Below, piece by piece: positions 43,396 through 52,695 of a stretch of 64,000 nucleotides of DNA. Below the pieces are notes generated by a model. The model was not told the origin of the DNA and searched no databases. It worked only from the letters and a program-made list of their open reading frames with translations. The DNA comes from CAVSRC01 sp963781775 (GTDB taxonomy: Bacteria > Pseudomonadota > Alphaproteobacteria > Rhizobiales > Kaistiaceae): assembly GCA_963781775.1 (NCBI GenBank), contig CAWAHE010000031.1, positions 6,621 through 70,620 of the forward strand. The letters run 5' to 3'. Both the position numbers and the translations under genes were made by a program. Positions within the stretch are counted from its first letter, which is position 1, and each line of letters starts with the position of its first letter.

Positions 43396-44169
43396 TTGGC
43401 AACGCGTTTCACGAATTTTGGCTGGCGGAACGCCGGGGCCACCTGTGCGATCCTGCTGCTGGCGATTGGCGCTGCCGCATGCACGGACATGGTCGACGTC
43501 CGCACGCAGACGCCGCTGCCTCCCGCCCCGGCAATGTACGCGGCCGTCACCGACGACGGATTCAACGTTCCTGCCGTGCCTATGGGCCGGATCGATCCGC
43601 AATATCGCCGACAGGTCGTCGCCACGCCCGGCCGCATCCCGGGCGAGCCCGGGACAATCGTTGTCGATCCTCAATACCGCCATCTGTATTTCGTGCAGGC
43701 TGACGGGTCTTCCATTCGCTACGGCATTGGCGTCGGGCGCGAAGGGTTCGCCTGGTCAGGTGAAGCGACGATCCAGAACAAGAAGCACTGGCCGAAATGG
43801 TATCCGCCAAAAGAGATGGTCGAGCGTGATCCGCGTGCCGCTCCCTACGCCAACGGCATGGCCGGCGGGCTGGACAATCCGCTGGGCGCGCGAGCGCTCT
43901 ACCTGTTTCAGGGCAAGCGGGACACGCTCTACCGCATTCACGGGACCAACGATCCGTCGAGCATCGGCAAAGCGGTGTCGAGCGGCTGCATTCGCATGAT
44001 CGATCAGGATGTGATGGACCTGTACGAGCGTGCGCCGATCGGCACCAAGGTCATCGTGCTTCAGCCGGACACCGGTTTCCCGCTCGCCGACGTCTTCGAC
44101 CAACTCTTCCCGCCGGCGCCGCCTCAGTCGCCCATTCCGGCGCAGCCCATTCCCGCCAAGAAGACCTGA
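43396..44169 (+). CDS. L,D-transpeptidase (YkuD type), probable lipoprotein
   Basis: Makes 3-3 peptidoglycan cross-links or attaches proteins to the wall. The 257-residue protein starts at TTG 43396 with AGGAGA just upstream. A hydrophobic N-terminus ends in LLLAIGAAACTDM, a plausible lipobox (AAAC). The YkuD domain is complete: TIVVDPQYRHLYFVQ, GRIP-like entry, and the active site IHGTNDPSSIGKAVSSGCIRM with the catalytic Cys. A Pro-rich tail ends the protein. Rhizobiales typically carry many such paralogues. Confidence 0.9.
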   Translation: MATRFTNFGWRNAGATCAILLLAIGAAACTDMVDVRTQTPLPPAPAMYAAVTDDGFNVPAVPMGRIDPQYRRQVVATPGRIPGEPGTIVVDPQYRHLYFVQADGSSIRYGIGVGREGFAWSGEATIQNKKHWPKWYPPKEMVERDPRAAPYANGMAGGLDNPLGARALYLFQGKRDTLYRIHGTNDPSSIGKAVSSGCIRMIDQDVMDLYERAPIGTKVIVLQPDTGFPLADVFDQLFPPAPPQSPIPAQPIPAKKT

Positions 44170-44181
44170 GCCGCGCTCAGG

Positions 44182-45276
44182 CTAGTTGACGACGGTCAGC
44201 TGCGACGCGGCGCGCGTGATGCCGGTGTAGAGCCAGCGCGCCCGATTCTCGCGGAAGGCGAAGCTCTCATCGAAGAGCACGACGCTGTCCCACTGCGACC
44301 CCTGCGCCTTGTGGACGGTGAGCACGTAGCCGAAATCGAATTCGTCGGACCGGCGTCGTTCGGCCAGAGACAGCGCATCGGCTGTGCCGTCGAAAAAGGC
44401 CGGGTTGATCGTTACCAGCGTATTGGCCTTGGCGGATCCGCCATCGTCCGGCGACAGGACATAGCGGAGCAGTCCCTTGCGCGGCCGGCGCACTTTGTCC
44501 ACGGACCACAGGCTGCCGTTGAGCAGGCCGCGCTTGCGCTCGTTTCTCAGGCACACAAGCGTGTCGCCGGCGACCGGCACTGGCCCCGCCCGCTCGAGAA
44601 GCTGGCGGATGCGCGTGTTGTAGTTCCGGCGCGTGACGTTGCGCCCGACGAGCACCTGATCGGCGGCCAGCACGTCCTCATGGTCGATGGCATCGCGGCC
44701 GACCACCCGGCTGGCCCCGTAGAGCCCCTCCTCCAGCCGGCCGCCCTCGCGCACGATCATCGACATGCGGATGATCGGGTTGTCGGCGGCCTGACGATGG
44801 ACCTCGGTCAGCATCACGTCCGGTTCGGCAGCCGTGAAATATCCACCGCCTGCGATCGGCGGAAGCTGGGCGGGATCGCCAAGCACCAGGACCGGCGTGC
44901 CGAAGGAGAGCAGGTCGCGGCCGATCTCCTCGTCGACCATCGAGCATTCGTCGATGATGATGAGGGCAGACTTGCCGGCGGCGCTGTCGTCGTTGAGGGC
45001 GAAAGTCGGTCCGTTCTCGTCCTCGCCGCGCGAGCGGTAGATGAGGCTATGGATGGTGCTGGCGTCCTTGCAGCCCTTGGCGCGCAGCACGTGCGCCGCC
45101 TTGCCGGTGAACGCGGCGAAGACGACGTCGCCGTCAACGCTTTCGGCGATATGCCGGGCAAGCGTCGTCTTGCCGGTGCCGGCATAACCGAACAGGCGGA
45201 AGACCTGCGGCTTACCGGTCTTCAACCAGCGCGAAACGGCGGTGAGTGCAGCATCCTGCTGCGGCGACCAAAGCAC
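44182..45276 (-). CDS. RecD-like ATP-dependent DNA helicase (UvrD/Dda-type)
   Basis: Superfamily 1B helicase of 364 residues, short form resembling Dda and C-terminal RecD. Walker A is GYAGTGKTTLARHIAE, motif II IIIDECSMVDEE, motif III LVLGDPAQLPPI, and the late motifs VLTVHKAQGSQWDSVVLFDES and WLYTGITRAA. It lacks the N-terminal domain of RecD2. Role is probably DNA repair or replication-fork processing. It lies 5 bases downstream of nadE on the same strand, so it may share its transcript. Confidence 0.85.
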   Translation of the reverse strand: MLWSPQQDAALTAVSRWLKTGKPQVFRLFGYAGTGKTTLARHIAESVDGDVVFAAFTGKAAHVLRAKGCKDASTIHSLIYRSRGEDENGPTFALNDDSAAGKSALIIIDECSMVDEEIGRDLLSFGTPVLVLGDPAQLPPIAGGGYFTAAEPDVMLTEVHRQAADNPIIRMSMIVREGGRLEEGLYGASRVVGRDAIDHEDVLAADQVLVGRNVTRRNYNTRIRQLLERAGPVPVAGDTLVCLRNERKRGLLNGSLWSVDKVRRPRKGLLRYVLSPDDGGSAKANTLVTINPAFFDGTADALSLAERRRSDEFDFGYVLTVHKAQGSQWDSVVLFDESFAFRENRARWLYTGITRAASQLTVVN

Positions 45277-45281
45277 ACCCC

Positions 45282-46955
45282 CTACCCCCGGTCACGGAAC
45301 TTGTTGGTGATCGGGTAGCGGCGGTCGCGGCCGAAATTCTTGCGCGTGATCTTGACCCCCGGCGCCGCCTGACGGCGCTTGTATTCAGCGATGTAGAGCA
45401 GCCGCTCGACCTTCCGCACCGTCTCAATGTCGTGGCCGCGGGCGACCACTTCCGATATGCGCATTTCGCCTTCGACGAGGCACTCGAGAATGTCGTCGAG
45501 CACCTCATAGGGGGGCAGGGAATCCTGATCGGTCTGGTTCTCACGCAGTTCCGCCGACGGCGCGCGGGTGATGACGTTCTCCGGGATGACGCGGGCGGCG
45601 GGTCCGAGAGCCCCCTTCGGCGCATGCGCGTTCCGCCAGCGGGCAAGATCGTAGAGCTCGGTCTTGTAGAGGTCCTTCACCGGGTTGAAGCCGCCGTTCA
45701 TGTCGCCATAGAGGGTGGCGTAGCCGACGGACATCTCGGACTTGTTGCCGGTCGTCACGACCATCGAGCCGAACTTGTTGGAGATCGCCATCAGGATGGT
45801 GCCGCGCGCGCGTGACTGGAGGTTCTCCTCGGTGATGCCCGACTCGGTTCCGGCGAAAACCGGTTTGAGCGCGCCCATGAAGCCCTCGACCGGCTCCTCG
45901 ATCGGGACGATGTCGTAGCGCACGCCCAGCGTCTCGGCGATTGCCGCGGCGTCCGACAGGCTCTCGTTCGACGTGTAGCGATAGGGCAGCATGACGCAAT
46001 GGACCCGCTCGGCGCCGAGCGCGTCGACAGCCATCGCCGCGACCACCGCCGAGTCGATGCCGCCGGACAGCCCGAGCACGACGCCGGGAAAGCCGTTCTT
46101 GTTGACGTAGTCGCGCAAGCCCACGACACAAGCGCGCCAGTTGGCCTCCTCAAGGTCAGGCAATGTTGCCTTGGGGCCATCGACGCAGCGCCAAACGCCG
46201 GCCGTCTTCTTCCAGGTGACGATCTCAACCGCCTCCTCGAACTGCGGCATCTGGAAGGCGAGCGTGCGGTCACCGTGAAGGCCGAAGGAGCCGCCGTCGA
46301 AGACAAGCTCGTCCTGCGCGCCGTTCTGGTTGACGTAGACCATCGGCAGGCCGGTCTCGACGATGCGGGCAAGCGCGACCTGCTGGCGCACGTCGGCCTT
46401 GCCCTGCCAGTAGGGCGAGCCGTTGGGGACGACGAGCATTTCCGCACCGGTCTCGGCCAGGCATTCGCAGACCTGTTCGAACCAGATGTCCTCGCAGATC
46501 GGCAGGCCCAGCCTCAATCCGCGGAAGCCGACAGGGCCCGGAAGCGGCCCGACCTCGAACACGCGCAACTCGTCGAAGACGCCGTAGTTGGGCAACTCGA
46601 CCTTGTAACGCAGCGCCTCGACCTTTCCGCCATCGAGGAGCGCCACCGCGTTGTAGCACTTGCCCTCATGCGGCCACGGCGAGCCGATGATCACGCCTGG
46701 GCCGCCGTCGGCGGTCTCGGCGGCGAGAGTCTCGACCGCTTTGCGGCATGCGTCCTGGAACGCAGGCTTCAGCACCAGATCCTCGGGTGGATAGCCGGCG
46801 ATGAACAGTTCGGACAGAACGAGCAAATCGGCGCCCGCCGCGGCCGCTTTCGCCCGCGCCTCCCGCGCCTTCTTGAGATTGCCGTCAATGTCGCCGACGA
46901 TCGAATCGAGCTGGGCGACGGCGAACTTGATCGTATCGGTCAGGGTTGCTGCCAT
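45282..46955 (-). CDS. nadE: Glutamine-dependent NAD+ synthase
   Basis: Last step of NAD synthesis: deamido-NAD to NAD using glutamine ammonia. The 557 residues comprise an N-terminal nitrilase-like glutaminase (catalytic Glu in LSELFIAGYPPEDL, Lys in YKVELPNYGVFDE, Cys in GLPICEDIW) and a C-terminal synthetase with the PP-loop LGLSGGIDSAVVAAMAVD and TTGNKSEMSVGYATLYGDM. ATG 46955 starts the conserved FAVAQLDSIVGDI segment. Length is normal for the two-domain type. Confidence 0.93.
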   Translation of the reverse strand: MAATLTDTIKFAVAQLDSIVGDIDGNLKKAREARAKAAAAGADLLVLSELFIAGYPPEDLVLKPAFQDACRKAVETLAAETADGGPGVIIGSPWPHEGKCYNAVALLDGGKVEALRYKVELPNYGVFDELRVFEVGPLPGPVGFRGLRLGLPICEDIWFEQVCECLAETGAEMLVVPNGSPYWQGKADVRQQVALARIVETGLPMVYVNQNGAQDELVFDGGSFGLHGDRTLAFQMPQFEEAVEIVTWKKTAGVWRCVDGPKATLPDLEEANWRACVVGLRDYVNKNGFPGVVLGLSGGIDSAVVAAMAVDALGAERVHCVMLPYRYTSNESLSDAAAIAETLGVRYDIVPIEEPVEGFMGALKPVFAGTESGITEENLQSRARGTILMAISNKFGSMVVTTGNKSEMSVGYATLYGDMNGGFNPVKDLYKTELYDLARWRNAHAPKGALGPAARVIPENVITRAPSAELRENQTDQDSLPPYEVLDDILECLVEGEMRISEVVARGHDIETVRKVERLLYIAEYKRRQAAPGVKITRKNFGRDRRYPITNKFRDRG

Positions 46956-46998
46956 AACGGCCGGTTTAGCCCGGCGCGGGACGCCGGGCAATCGGCCC

Positions 46999-47673
46999 CT
47001 ACCCCACGTGTTGCCGCAGGAAAGCCAGTGTGCGTTCGCGGGCAACCTTGGCGGACGGTTCGTGGTGGGCGTGGTTGCCGTCGCGGTTGAAGGCGTGGCC
47101 GGCGCCAGCATAGCTGAACACCTGCACCATCTTCGGATCGACAGCGGCCTTGATGGCGGCGACGTCGGTCATCGGGATGCCGCCGTCGAGCTCGCCGAAA
47201 TGGAGCATCACCGGGCACTTGGGCTTCTCGTCGAGTTGCTTTGCGATCATGCCGCCGTAGTAGCCGATGGTTGCGGCGAAGGCTGGCAGTCGCGTGGCCG
47301 TCAGCCAGGCGAGGGAGCCGCCAAGGCAATAGCCGACCATCGCCACCTTGCCGGCGCCCTCAAGCGCCGCGCCGCAGGCGGCTATATCGAGGAGCATCTC
47401 GTCCAGGCTGATTTTCTCGCGCAGGCCGCGGCCACGCGCCACGTCGTCCTTCTCGTAGCCAAGCTCGATGTCGCGCTCAGCGCGATCGAAAAGTGCCGGC
47501 GACAAGACGTGGTACCCGTCCGCCGCAAAGCCATCGGCGACGCGCTTGATGTGCGCGTTGACGCCAAAGATCTCCTGCACCACGACCAGACCGCCGCGTA
47601 CCGGGCCGGCCGGTTTGGCTTCGTAGGCCTTGAACTGATGGCCGTCGCTGGCCTTGAGCGTGATGGTGGTCAT
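46999..47673 (-). CDS. Dienelactone hydrolase family protein
   Basis: Alpha/beta hydrolase of 224 residues in the carboxymethylenebutenolidase family. The catalytic Cys is in VGYCLGGSLAW, the acid in LDGGIPM or FGELDGG, and the His in GAGHAFNRDGN; EIFGVNAHIKRVADGFA is also typical. It would open lactone rings in aromatic degradation, but no aromatic pathway is nearby, so the true substrate is unknown. ATG 47673 follows AAGGGGGC on the minus strand. It is 43 bases upstream of nadE. Confidence 0.87.
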   Translation of the reverse strand: MTTITLKASDGHQFKAYEAKPAGPVRGGLVVVQEIFGVNAHIKRVADGFAADGYHVLSPALFDRAERDIELGYEKDDVARGRGLREKISLDEMLLDIAACGAALEGAGKVAMVGYCLGGSLAWLTATRLPAFAATIGYYGGMIAKQLDEKPKCPVMLHFGELDGGIPMTDVAAIKAAVDPKMVQVFSYAGAGHAFNRDGNHAHHEPSAKVARERTLAFLRQHVG

Positions 47674-47740
47674 TCGTGCCCCCTTCGGTTTCTTGTGGTT
47701 CGGATTTCTATAGCCGGGGTTTGCACCCTGCACAAAGAAG

Positions 47741-47772
47741 CCGACTGCCGCCGGCGAGCCGGCGGCAGTCGG
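47741..47772 (-). terminator. Strong hairpin between the ABC-2 permease and dienelactone hydrolase genes
   Basis: Perfect 14-bp arms CCGACTGCCGCCGG and CCGGCGGCAGTCGG with loop CGAG. On the minus strand it is followed by CTTCTTTG. It probably terminates the NEW3/ABC operon before the hydrolase. Confidence 0.75.
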
Positions 47773-47809
47773 GATGGCACGCCTCCGGGAGGGATCAGCG
47801 TGCCGATGC

Positions 47810-47839
47810 GGCGGGCCGCCGCAGGTCATGCGGCCCGCC
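47810..47839 (-). terminator. Second hairpin after the ABC-2 permease gene
   Basis: Arms GGCGGGCCGC and GCGGCCCGCC around a 10-base loop, 10 bases after the permease stop. With the hairpin at 47741 it forms a tandem pair. No T-run, so it may instead protect the 3' end. Confidence 0.45.
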
Positions 47840-47848
47840 AATCCGGTG

Positions 47849-48802
47849 TCAGGCCCGGATCTCCTGTCGCTGGAAGGTGACGTAAGCGACGGTGAAGACG
47901 ACGACCATGGCGGCAACCAGGCCGGCCAGCTGCGGCCAGATGAGCAGCGCGCTCTGTCCGAAGGGCAGCGGTGCGCCCATCAGCGCGCCCTGAAGCTGGC
48001 TGAGGAACACGATGCCCAGCGTGCGGGTCGAGGGATCGAGCAGCGCCAGCGTCATCTCGCCGTAGAGCGTGTTCGGGGAGATGCGCGAGATGGCCGAGAC
48101 TGCCTGTGCGTTGTGGTAGGCCGTCATCGGATCGAACGGATCGATCGGCGCGATAGCCCCGGCGACCAGCGGGGTCAGCATCGACCAGAACACGGCGAAC
48201 AGCAGCCATAGGGTCAGCGCGGCCAGCGCCGAGGTGGCCGGCGAGCGGAAGATGGTGGAGAAGAGCAGCGCCACCGCCAGCCACACGCCGCCATAGGCGA
48301 GCGAGCAGAGCAGGAAGCCCAGACCGCGCAACACCTCCTCGCCGCTCGGCGGCAGGCCGAGAAGCAGGATGCCGAGGCCAGTCATCAGCAGCCACAGGGT
48401 CAGAAGGCAGATGGCGAGCACCAGCAGCCCGCCGAGAAACTTTCCGGCGAGCAGCGCGTCGCGATAGATCGGCTGCGCCAGAATTCAACTCATGGTCCGC
48501 CGGTTGTACTCGCCGTTGATGGCGTCGAAGACGAGCGCGATCGACACCAGTGGCAACAGAAAACCGAGGAACGACACGAAGGACGGCAGCGGATCGCGCG
48601 CCGTGGTGAACAGCCGGAGGAACAGGAACGGATCCTGTCCGACGGTGTTCTTGATCTCGCCGATGGCGCCATAGATCGCGCCGACGGCGGTGAGCAGGAC
48701 CAGCAGCATGACCAGATGCATGCGCGCGCTGGTCAGATGGTCGGCCGCCTCCTTCATGGCGACCGTGGCAACCCCGGTAAAGGGCGAACCTTCACGCCGC
48801 AT
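47849..48802 (-). pseudogene. ABC-2 type permease with an in-frame TGA
   Basis: Six-helix NosY-like ABC-2 permease. The reading frame is continuous in one phase from ATG 48802 to 47849 (318 codons) except for TGA at codon 106 (48485-48487). Before it lies ALVFDAINGEYNRRTMS and after it ILAQPIYRDALLAGKFLGG, which are adjacent in this family, where an Arg usually stands (CGA to TGA would be one transition). Later helices (LAICLLTLWLLMTGLGILLL and GLVAAMVVVFTVAYVTF) are intact. So the gene is broken by one base change, or the base is a sequencing error. The ATG lies inside the ATPase 3' end. Confidence 0.78.
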
Positions 48803-49751
48803 CGGCCATCTCCCTCTGCTTGGCTTCCGCATCCTCGAAGTAGCGAACGTAGACCTCGTCGAGGCTCGCCCGGCGGATCGCCATGTTGCGCAAGCCCCCG
48901 CCGGCGGCAACGATGCGCCGAGCGATCTCGGGCCGCACGTCGCGGTCGGCATCGACGCGAGTGGTTCCGGCGCCCAGATCGGTGACCGCGCCGACGCCTT
49001 CGAGGTCGGCGAGCGCCGCGGCGAGATCGACGTCCTCGGCCTCCACTTCCACGGCGTACGTGCCGCCGAGAACATCGCGGGCGAGATGGTCGACCCGGCC
49101 GACGAGGCCAATGCGGCCCTTGCGGAACAGCGCCACCCGGTCGCAGATCGACTGCACCAGGCCGAGCAGGTGCGAGGAGAGCAGGATGGTCATCCCCTCG
49201 ACGCGCAGTTCGCCGATGAGCTCGAGCAACTCCTGCGTCGCCTGCGGGTCGAGACCGTTGGTCGGTTCGTCGAGAATGGCGACCTCGGCCTGCTTCATCA
49301 GGAGTTCGGCCAGGCCCAGCCGCTGCCGCATGCCGTGGGAGTAAGTACCGACCCGGCGATCGGCGACCGCCGAGAGGCCGACACGATCGAGCGCGACGGC
49401 CATCAGTCGTCGGCTGTCGGCGGATTCGATCCCGGCAAGGCGGGCGGTGTAGGCAAGGTTCTCGTGCGCCGACAGTTGGTCGTAGAAGCCGACCTGATCA
49501 GGCAGGTAGCCGACCCGGCGCTTGACCTCGAGCGGCTGGCGGAACGGATCGAAGCCGAGCACGCGGACGCTGCCGCCGGTCGGCTCGGTCAGCCCGAGCA
49601 GCATCAGGATCGTCGTCGTCTTGCCGGAGCCGTTCGGCCCGAGCAGGCCGAACACTTCCCCCTTCTCGACGACGAGATCGATCCCGTCGACGGCGACCGC
49701 CTTGCCGTAGCGCTTGGTCAGGCCGGCCGTCTCGATGACGACGTTGCTCAT
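48792..49751 (-). CDS. ABC-2 transporter ATP-binding protein
   Basis: ATPase of 319 residues for the neighbouring permease. Motifs: Walker A GPNGSGKTTTILMLLG, signature YSHGMRQRLGLAELL, Walker B AILDEPTNGLDPQATQ, and H-loop LLSSHLL. A C-terminal extension (YAVEVEAEDVDLAAALADL) is typical of the CcmA/NosF-like group. ATG 49751 overlaps the stop of the NEW3 gene by 4 bases. Substrate unknown. Confidence 0.87.
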   Translation of the reverse strand: MSNVVIETAGLTKRYGKAVAVDGIDLVVEKGEVFGLLGPNGSGKTTTILMLLGLTEPTGGSVRVLGFDPFRQPLEVKRRVGYLPDQVGFYDQLSAHENLAYTARLAGIESADSRRLMAVALDRVGLSAVADRRVGTYSHGMRQRLGLAELLMKQAEVAILDEPTNGLDPQATQELLELIGELRVEGMTILLSSHLLGLVQSICDRVALFRKGRIGLVGRVDHLARDVLGGTYAVEVEAEDVDLAAALADLEGVGAVTDLGAGTTRVDADRDVRPEIARRIVAAGGGLRNMAIRRASLDEVYVRYFEDAEAKQREMADAA

Positions 49752-50944
49752 CGCCGGCCGTACCGGGTGACGGCGAAGGCGAGCACGACGACCGCCGCAC
49801 CGATGATGCCGAGGCCGGCTATGCCCCACATGGTCGAGGTCAGGACCGTGACGCGGAAACTGGCGCTGTCGGAGGCGCCGTCGCCGTTGGTGCGCACGGA
49901 GACGACGTAGTCGCCGGCGATCGCCTTGTCCGACGGTGTCATGCTGACCGATACCGGAATCTGGTCATTGGGCGCGACCGAGTCGATGGTCTTCGGATCG
50001 AACGCGACCTTCCAGCCCTGCGGCGACGATGCATCGAACTTGACGTTCTTGGCGGGCGCGGTGCCGGTGTTCTGGACGGTGAACTTGAACGTGCGCTCCT
50101 GGCCAGCGGTGGCATCGCCCGACAGGCGGCCATCGGGACCGGTGAGCGCCAGGCTCGGCTGGCCAGTCACATCGAGCAGCAGCGTGGTCTGACCGTTTAC
50201 CGTCGGGCTGGCGGCGCCAACATCGACCTTGTACTTACCGGCCTCGATGTTCTGGGGCAGCTTGACGCTGACCTTGAGGGACTTCGATTCACCGGCCTTG
50301 ATCGGGATGCTGGTCAGTTCCTGCGCGCCGTATTGCTCCTTGAAGGTGACCTGGAAACCAGCGGGCGCCTGAGCGAGCAAGTTGAATGTCTGGTCGTCAG
50401 GCGCCTCGTTCTTGACATCGACGTCGAAGTCGAAGTTCGACTTGGGGGTTCCCCGCAGCGCCGGCAGCTTCGGCGTGACGGTAACCGTGGCCGGTTTCGC
50501 ATCAGCGAGGACGAGGGTCACCGGCAGGGCGAGCGTTTCGCTGTCGCCCTTGCCGCTGATGGTGAACTGGTAGGTGCCGCTCTTGATGTCCTTGGGCGGC
50601 GTCAGCTTCAGGCTCAGCCGCTGGCTGGTGTCGGGCAGCACCATCGCCGCCGTGACGATCTTGCCGCCGCCATCGATCTCGTACGTCCAGCCGCTGGGCA
50701 GGCCATCCACCCCGAGCGCGACGCGCTTCGGCGGCAGGTTCTTGTTCTGAAGGGTCACGTCGAGCTTGATGTCATCGCCGACGCGCTCGGTCAGGGCGGG
50801 ATAGTCGGTGGTGAGCCAGAGGCCGGTCAGGGCCTCAGTCGCCGCAGGCGTCCCGGCAGTCGTATCTTGGGCATTTGCCGCAACCGCGACAGTCAATCCC
50901 GAGACAATCAAGCAGGAAGCAAGTATCGCGCTGACGGGTCTCAT
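49748..50944 (-). CDS. NEW3-domain exported membrane-anchored protein (COG1470-like)
   Basis: 398-residue protein with a signal peptide (ASCLIVSGLTVAVAANAQ), about three NEW3/CARDB-like beta-sandwich domains (repeated pattern such as LPSGWTYEIDGGG, APAGFQVTFKEQ, SPQGWKVAFDPK) and one C-terminal helix (MWGIAGLGIIGAAVVVLAFAV). It is the first gene of a three-gene operon with the ABC-2 ATPase and permease, an association seen in other bacteria where it is thought to present or scaffold an exported polymer or protein. Its exact role is unknown. Confidence 0.8.
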   Translation of the reverse strand: MRPVSAILASCLIVSGLTVAVAANAQDTTAGTPAATEALTGLWLTTDYPALTERVGDDIKLDVTLQNKNLPPKRVALGVDGLPSGWTYEIDGGGKIVTAAMVLPDTSQRLSLKLTPPKDIKSGTYQFTISGKGDSETLALPVTLVLADAKPATVTVTPKLPALRGTPKSNFDFDVDVKNEAPDDQTFNLLAQAPAGFQVTFKEQYGAQELTSIPIKAGESKSLKVSVKLPQNIEAGKYKVDVGAASPTVNGQTTLLLDVTGQPSLALTGPDGRLSGDATAGQERTFKFTVQNTGTAPAKNVKFDASSPQGWKVAFDPKTIDSVAPNDQIPVSVSMTPSDKAIAGDYVVSVRTNGDGASDSASFRVTVLTSTMWGIAGLGIIGAAVVVLAFAVTRYGRR

Positions 50945-51202
50945 GTCTCCATCCCTCTTTAGTAAGCAAATTTCGAGCGATCTGGCCTCTGGTCTTACGG
51001 CCAGCCAGTTCACGATCAGTAGAATTGGCGGCTTAAAATGGCTCGAAATGTGGCAGGAATCTGGCGAAATACCCGACCGCGGATTACAGTTTCGTAAGAA
51101 TGGCGCAGATTTCCGCGGCGAATTGTCACCGCACGCGGATTGGCGCGACGCAGCGCCGTCCGAAGCGCTACGGCCCGTGAATACTATCGGTCAGGCGTTG
51201 GG

Positions 51203-52585
51203 TCAGGCCGATGCAGCGGACTGACTGGCGTGCTCGATGCGGTCGCGCTTGAGCAGTTCGGCCACCAGGAAGGCCAGTTCGAGGGACTGGTCGGCGTTCA
51301 GACGCGGATCGCAATGGGTGTGATAGCGATCGTGCAGCTCTTCCTCGGAGATGGCGCGGGCGCCACCCGTGCACTCGGTGACGTTCGAGCCGGTCATCTC
51401 GACGTGAATGCCGCCCGGATGAGTCCCCTCGGCGCGGTGGACGGCGAAGAAGTCCTCCACTTCCGACAGGATGAGGTCGAAGGGCCGCGTCTTGAACCCG
51501 GTCGCTGCCTTGACGGTGTTGCCGTGCATCGGATCGCACGACCACACGACGCTACGGCCCTCACGCTTCACAGCGCGCAGCAGTGGCGTCAGCTTGTCGA
51601 ACACCTTGCGCGCGCCGAACCGGCAGATCAGCGTCAGACGGCCGGGCTCGTTGTCCGGATTGAGGAGGTCGATCAGCCGGATCAACTCCTCGGCGGTCAG
51701 CGTCGGGCCACACTTCAGGCCGATCGGATTCTTGATGCCCCGGCAGAATTCCACATGGGCGTGGTCGGGCTGGCGGGTGCGGTCGCCGATCCAGATCATG
51801 TGGCCGGAGGTCGCGTACCAGTCGCCGCTGGTCGAGTCGACGCGGGTCATCGCCTGTTCGAAGCCGAGCAGCAGCGCCTCGTGGCTGGTGTAGAAATCGG
51901 TCGAGCGCATCTCCGGGTGAAGCTCGGGATCGATGCCGCAGGCGCGCATGAAATCGAGCGCCTCGGTGATGCGATTGGCGAGTTCCTCGTAGCGGTGCGA
52001 CTGCGGGCTGTCCTTGACGAAGCCCAGCATCCACTGGTGGATGTGCTGGAGGTTGGCGTAGCCGCCGGTTGCGAAGGCGCGCAGCAGATTGAGCGTGGCG
52101 GCCGACTGGCGATAGGCCATCTCGATGCGGTTGGGATCGGGGGTGCGCGAGGCGGCGTCGAACTCGATGCCGTTGATGATGTCGCCGCGATAGCTCGGCA
52201 GCTCCACGTCGCCCTGCTTCTCGGTCGGTGTCGAGCGCGGCTTGGCGAACTGGCCGGCAATGCGGCCAACCTTCACGACGGGCAGCGCGCCGGCGAAGGT
52301 CAGCACGACGGCCATCTGCAGGAAAACGCGGAAGAAGTCGCGGATATTGTCGGCGCGATGCTCCGCGAAGCTCTCGGCACAATCGCCGCCCTGGAGCAGG
52401 AAGCTCTTGCCCTCGGCGACGCTGGCGAGTGTCTTCTTGAGTTTGCGCGCCTCGCCGGCAAAGACCAGCGGCGGATAGGTGCCGAGTCGCGCCTCGACCG
52501 CGGCGAGCGCCGCCGGATCCGGATAGATCGGGGTCTGCTCGATCGGTTTCGCGCGCCAGCTGGACGGCGACCAAACGTTCTTCAT
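51203..52585 (-). CDS. Class II 3-deoxy-7-phosphoheptulonate synthase
   Basis: First step of the shikimate pathway: phosphoenolpyruvate plus erythrose 4-phosphate to DAHP. It is a plant-type (AroA-II) enzyme of 460 residues, with SFLLQGGDCAESFAEH, GRIAGQFAKPRS, the metal and PEP site (GLKCGPTLTAEEL, WSCDPMHGNT) and late GTHPGGIHVEMTG. ATG 52585 begins the usual WSPSSWRAKPIEQ. The class II type is common in alphaproteobacteria. Confidence 0.93.
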   Translation of the reverse strand: MKNVWSPSSWRAKPIEQTPIYPDPAALAAVEARLGTYPPLVFAGEARKLKKTLASVAEGKSFLLQGGDCAESFAEHRADNIRDFFRVFLQMAVVLTFAGALPVVKVGRIAGQFAKPRSTPTEKQGDVELPSYRGDIINGIEFDAASRTPDPNRIEMAYRQSAATLNLLRAFATGGYANLQHIHQWMLGFVKDSPQSHRYEELANRITEALDFMRACGIDPELHPEMRSTDFYTSHEALLLGFEQAMTRVDSTSGDWYATSGHMIWIGDRTRQPDHAHVEFCRGIKNPIGLKCGPTLTAEELIRLIDLLNPDNEPGRLTLICRFGARKVFDKLTPLLRAVKREGRSVVWSCDPMHGNTVKAATGFKTRPFDLILSEVEDFFAVHRAEGTHPGGIHVEMTGSNVTECTGGARAISEEELHDRYHTHCDPRLNADQSLELAFLVAELLKRDRIEHASQSAASA

Positions 52586-52695
52586 GACGCCTAACTCCCT
52601 GCGGAGGCGTGGCTTTCCGCCCTCGCGGACGCGGTTATACATGCGGGGGCAGACCGGCGCTACCGAAAGCTCCGGCCAATGCCCCGACGGCCCCC

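Noticed and set aside
48485..48487. In-frame TGA read as selenocysteine
   Set aside because: ABC-2 permeases are not selenoproteins, the family residue here is not Cys, and no selenocysteine insertion hairpin is apparent just after the codon.
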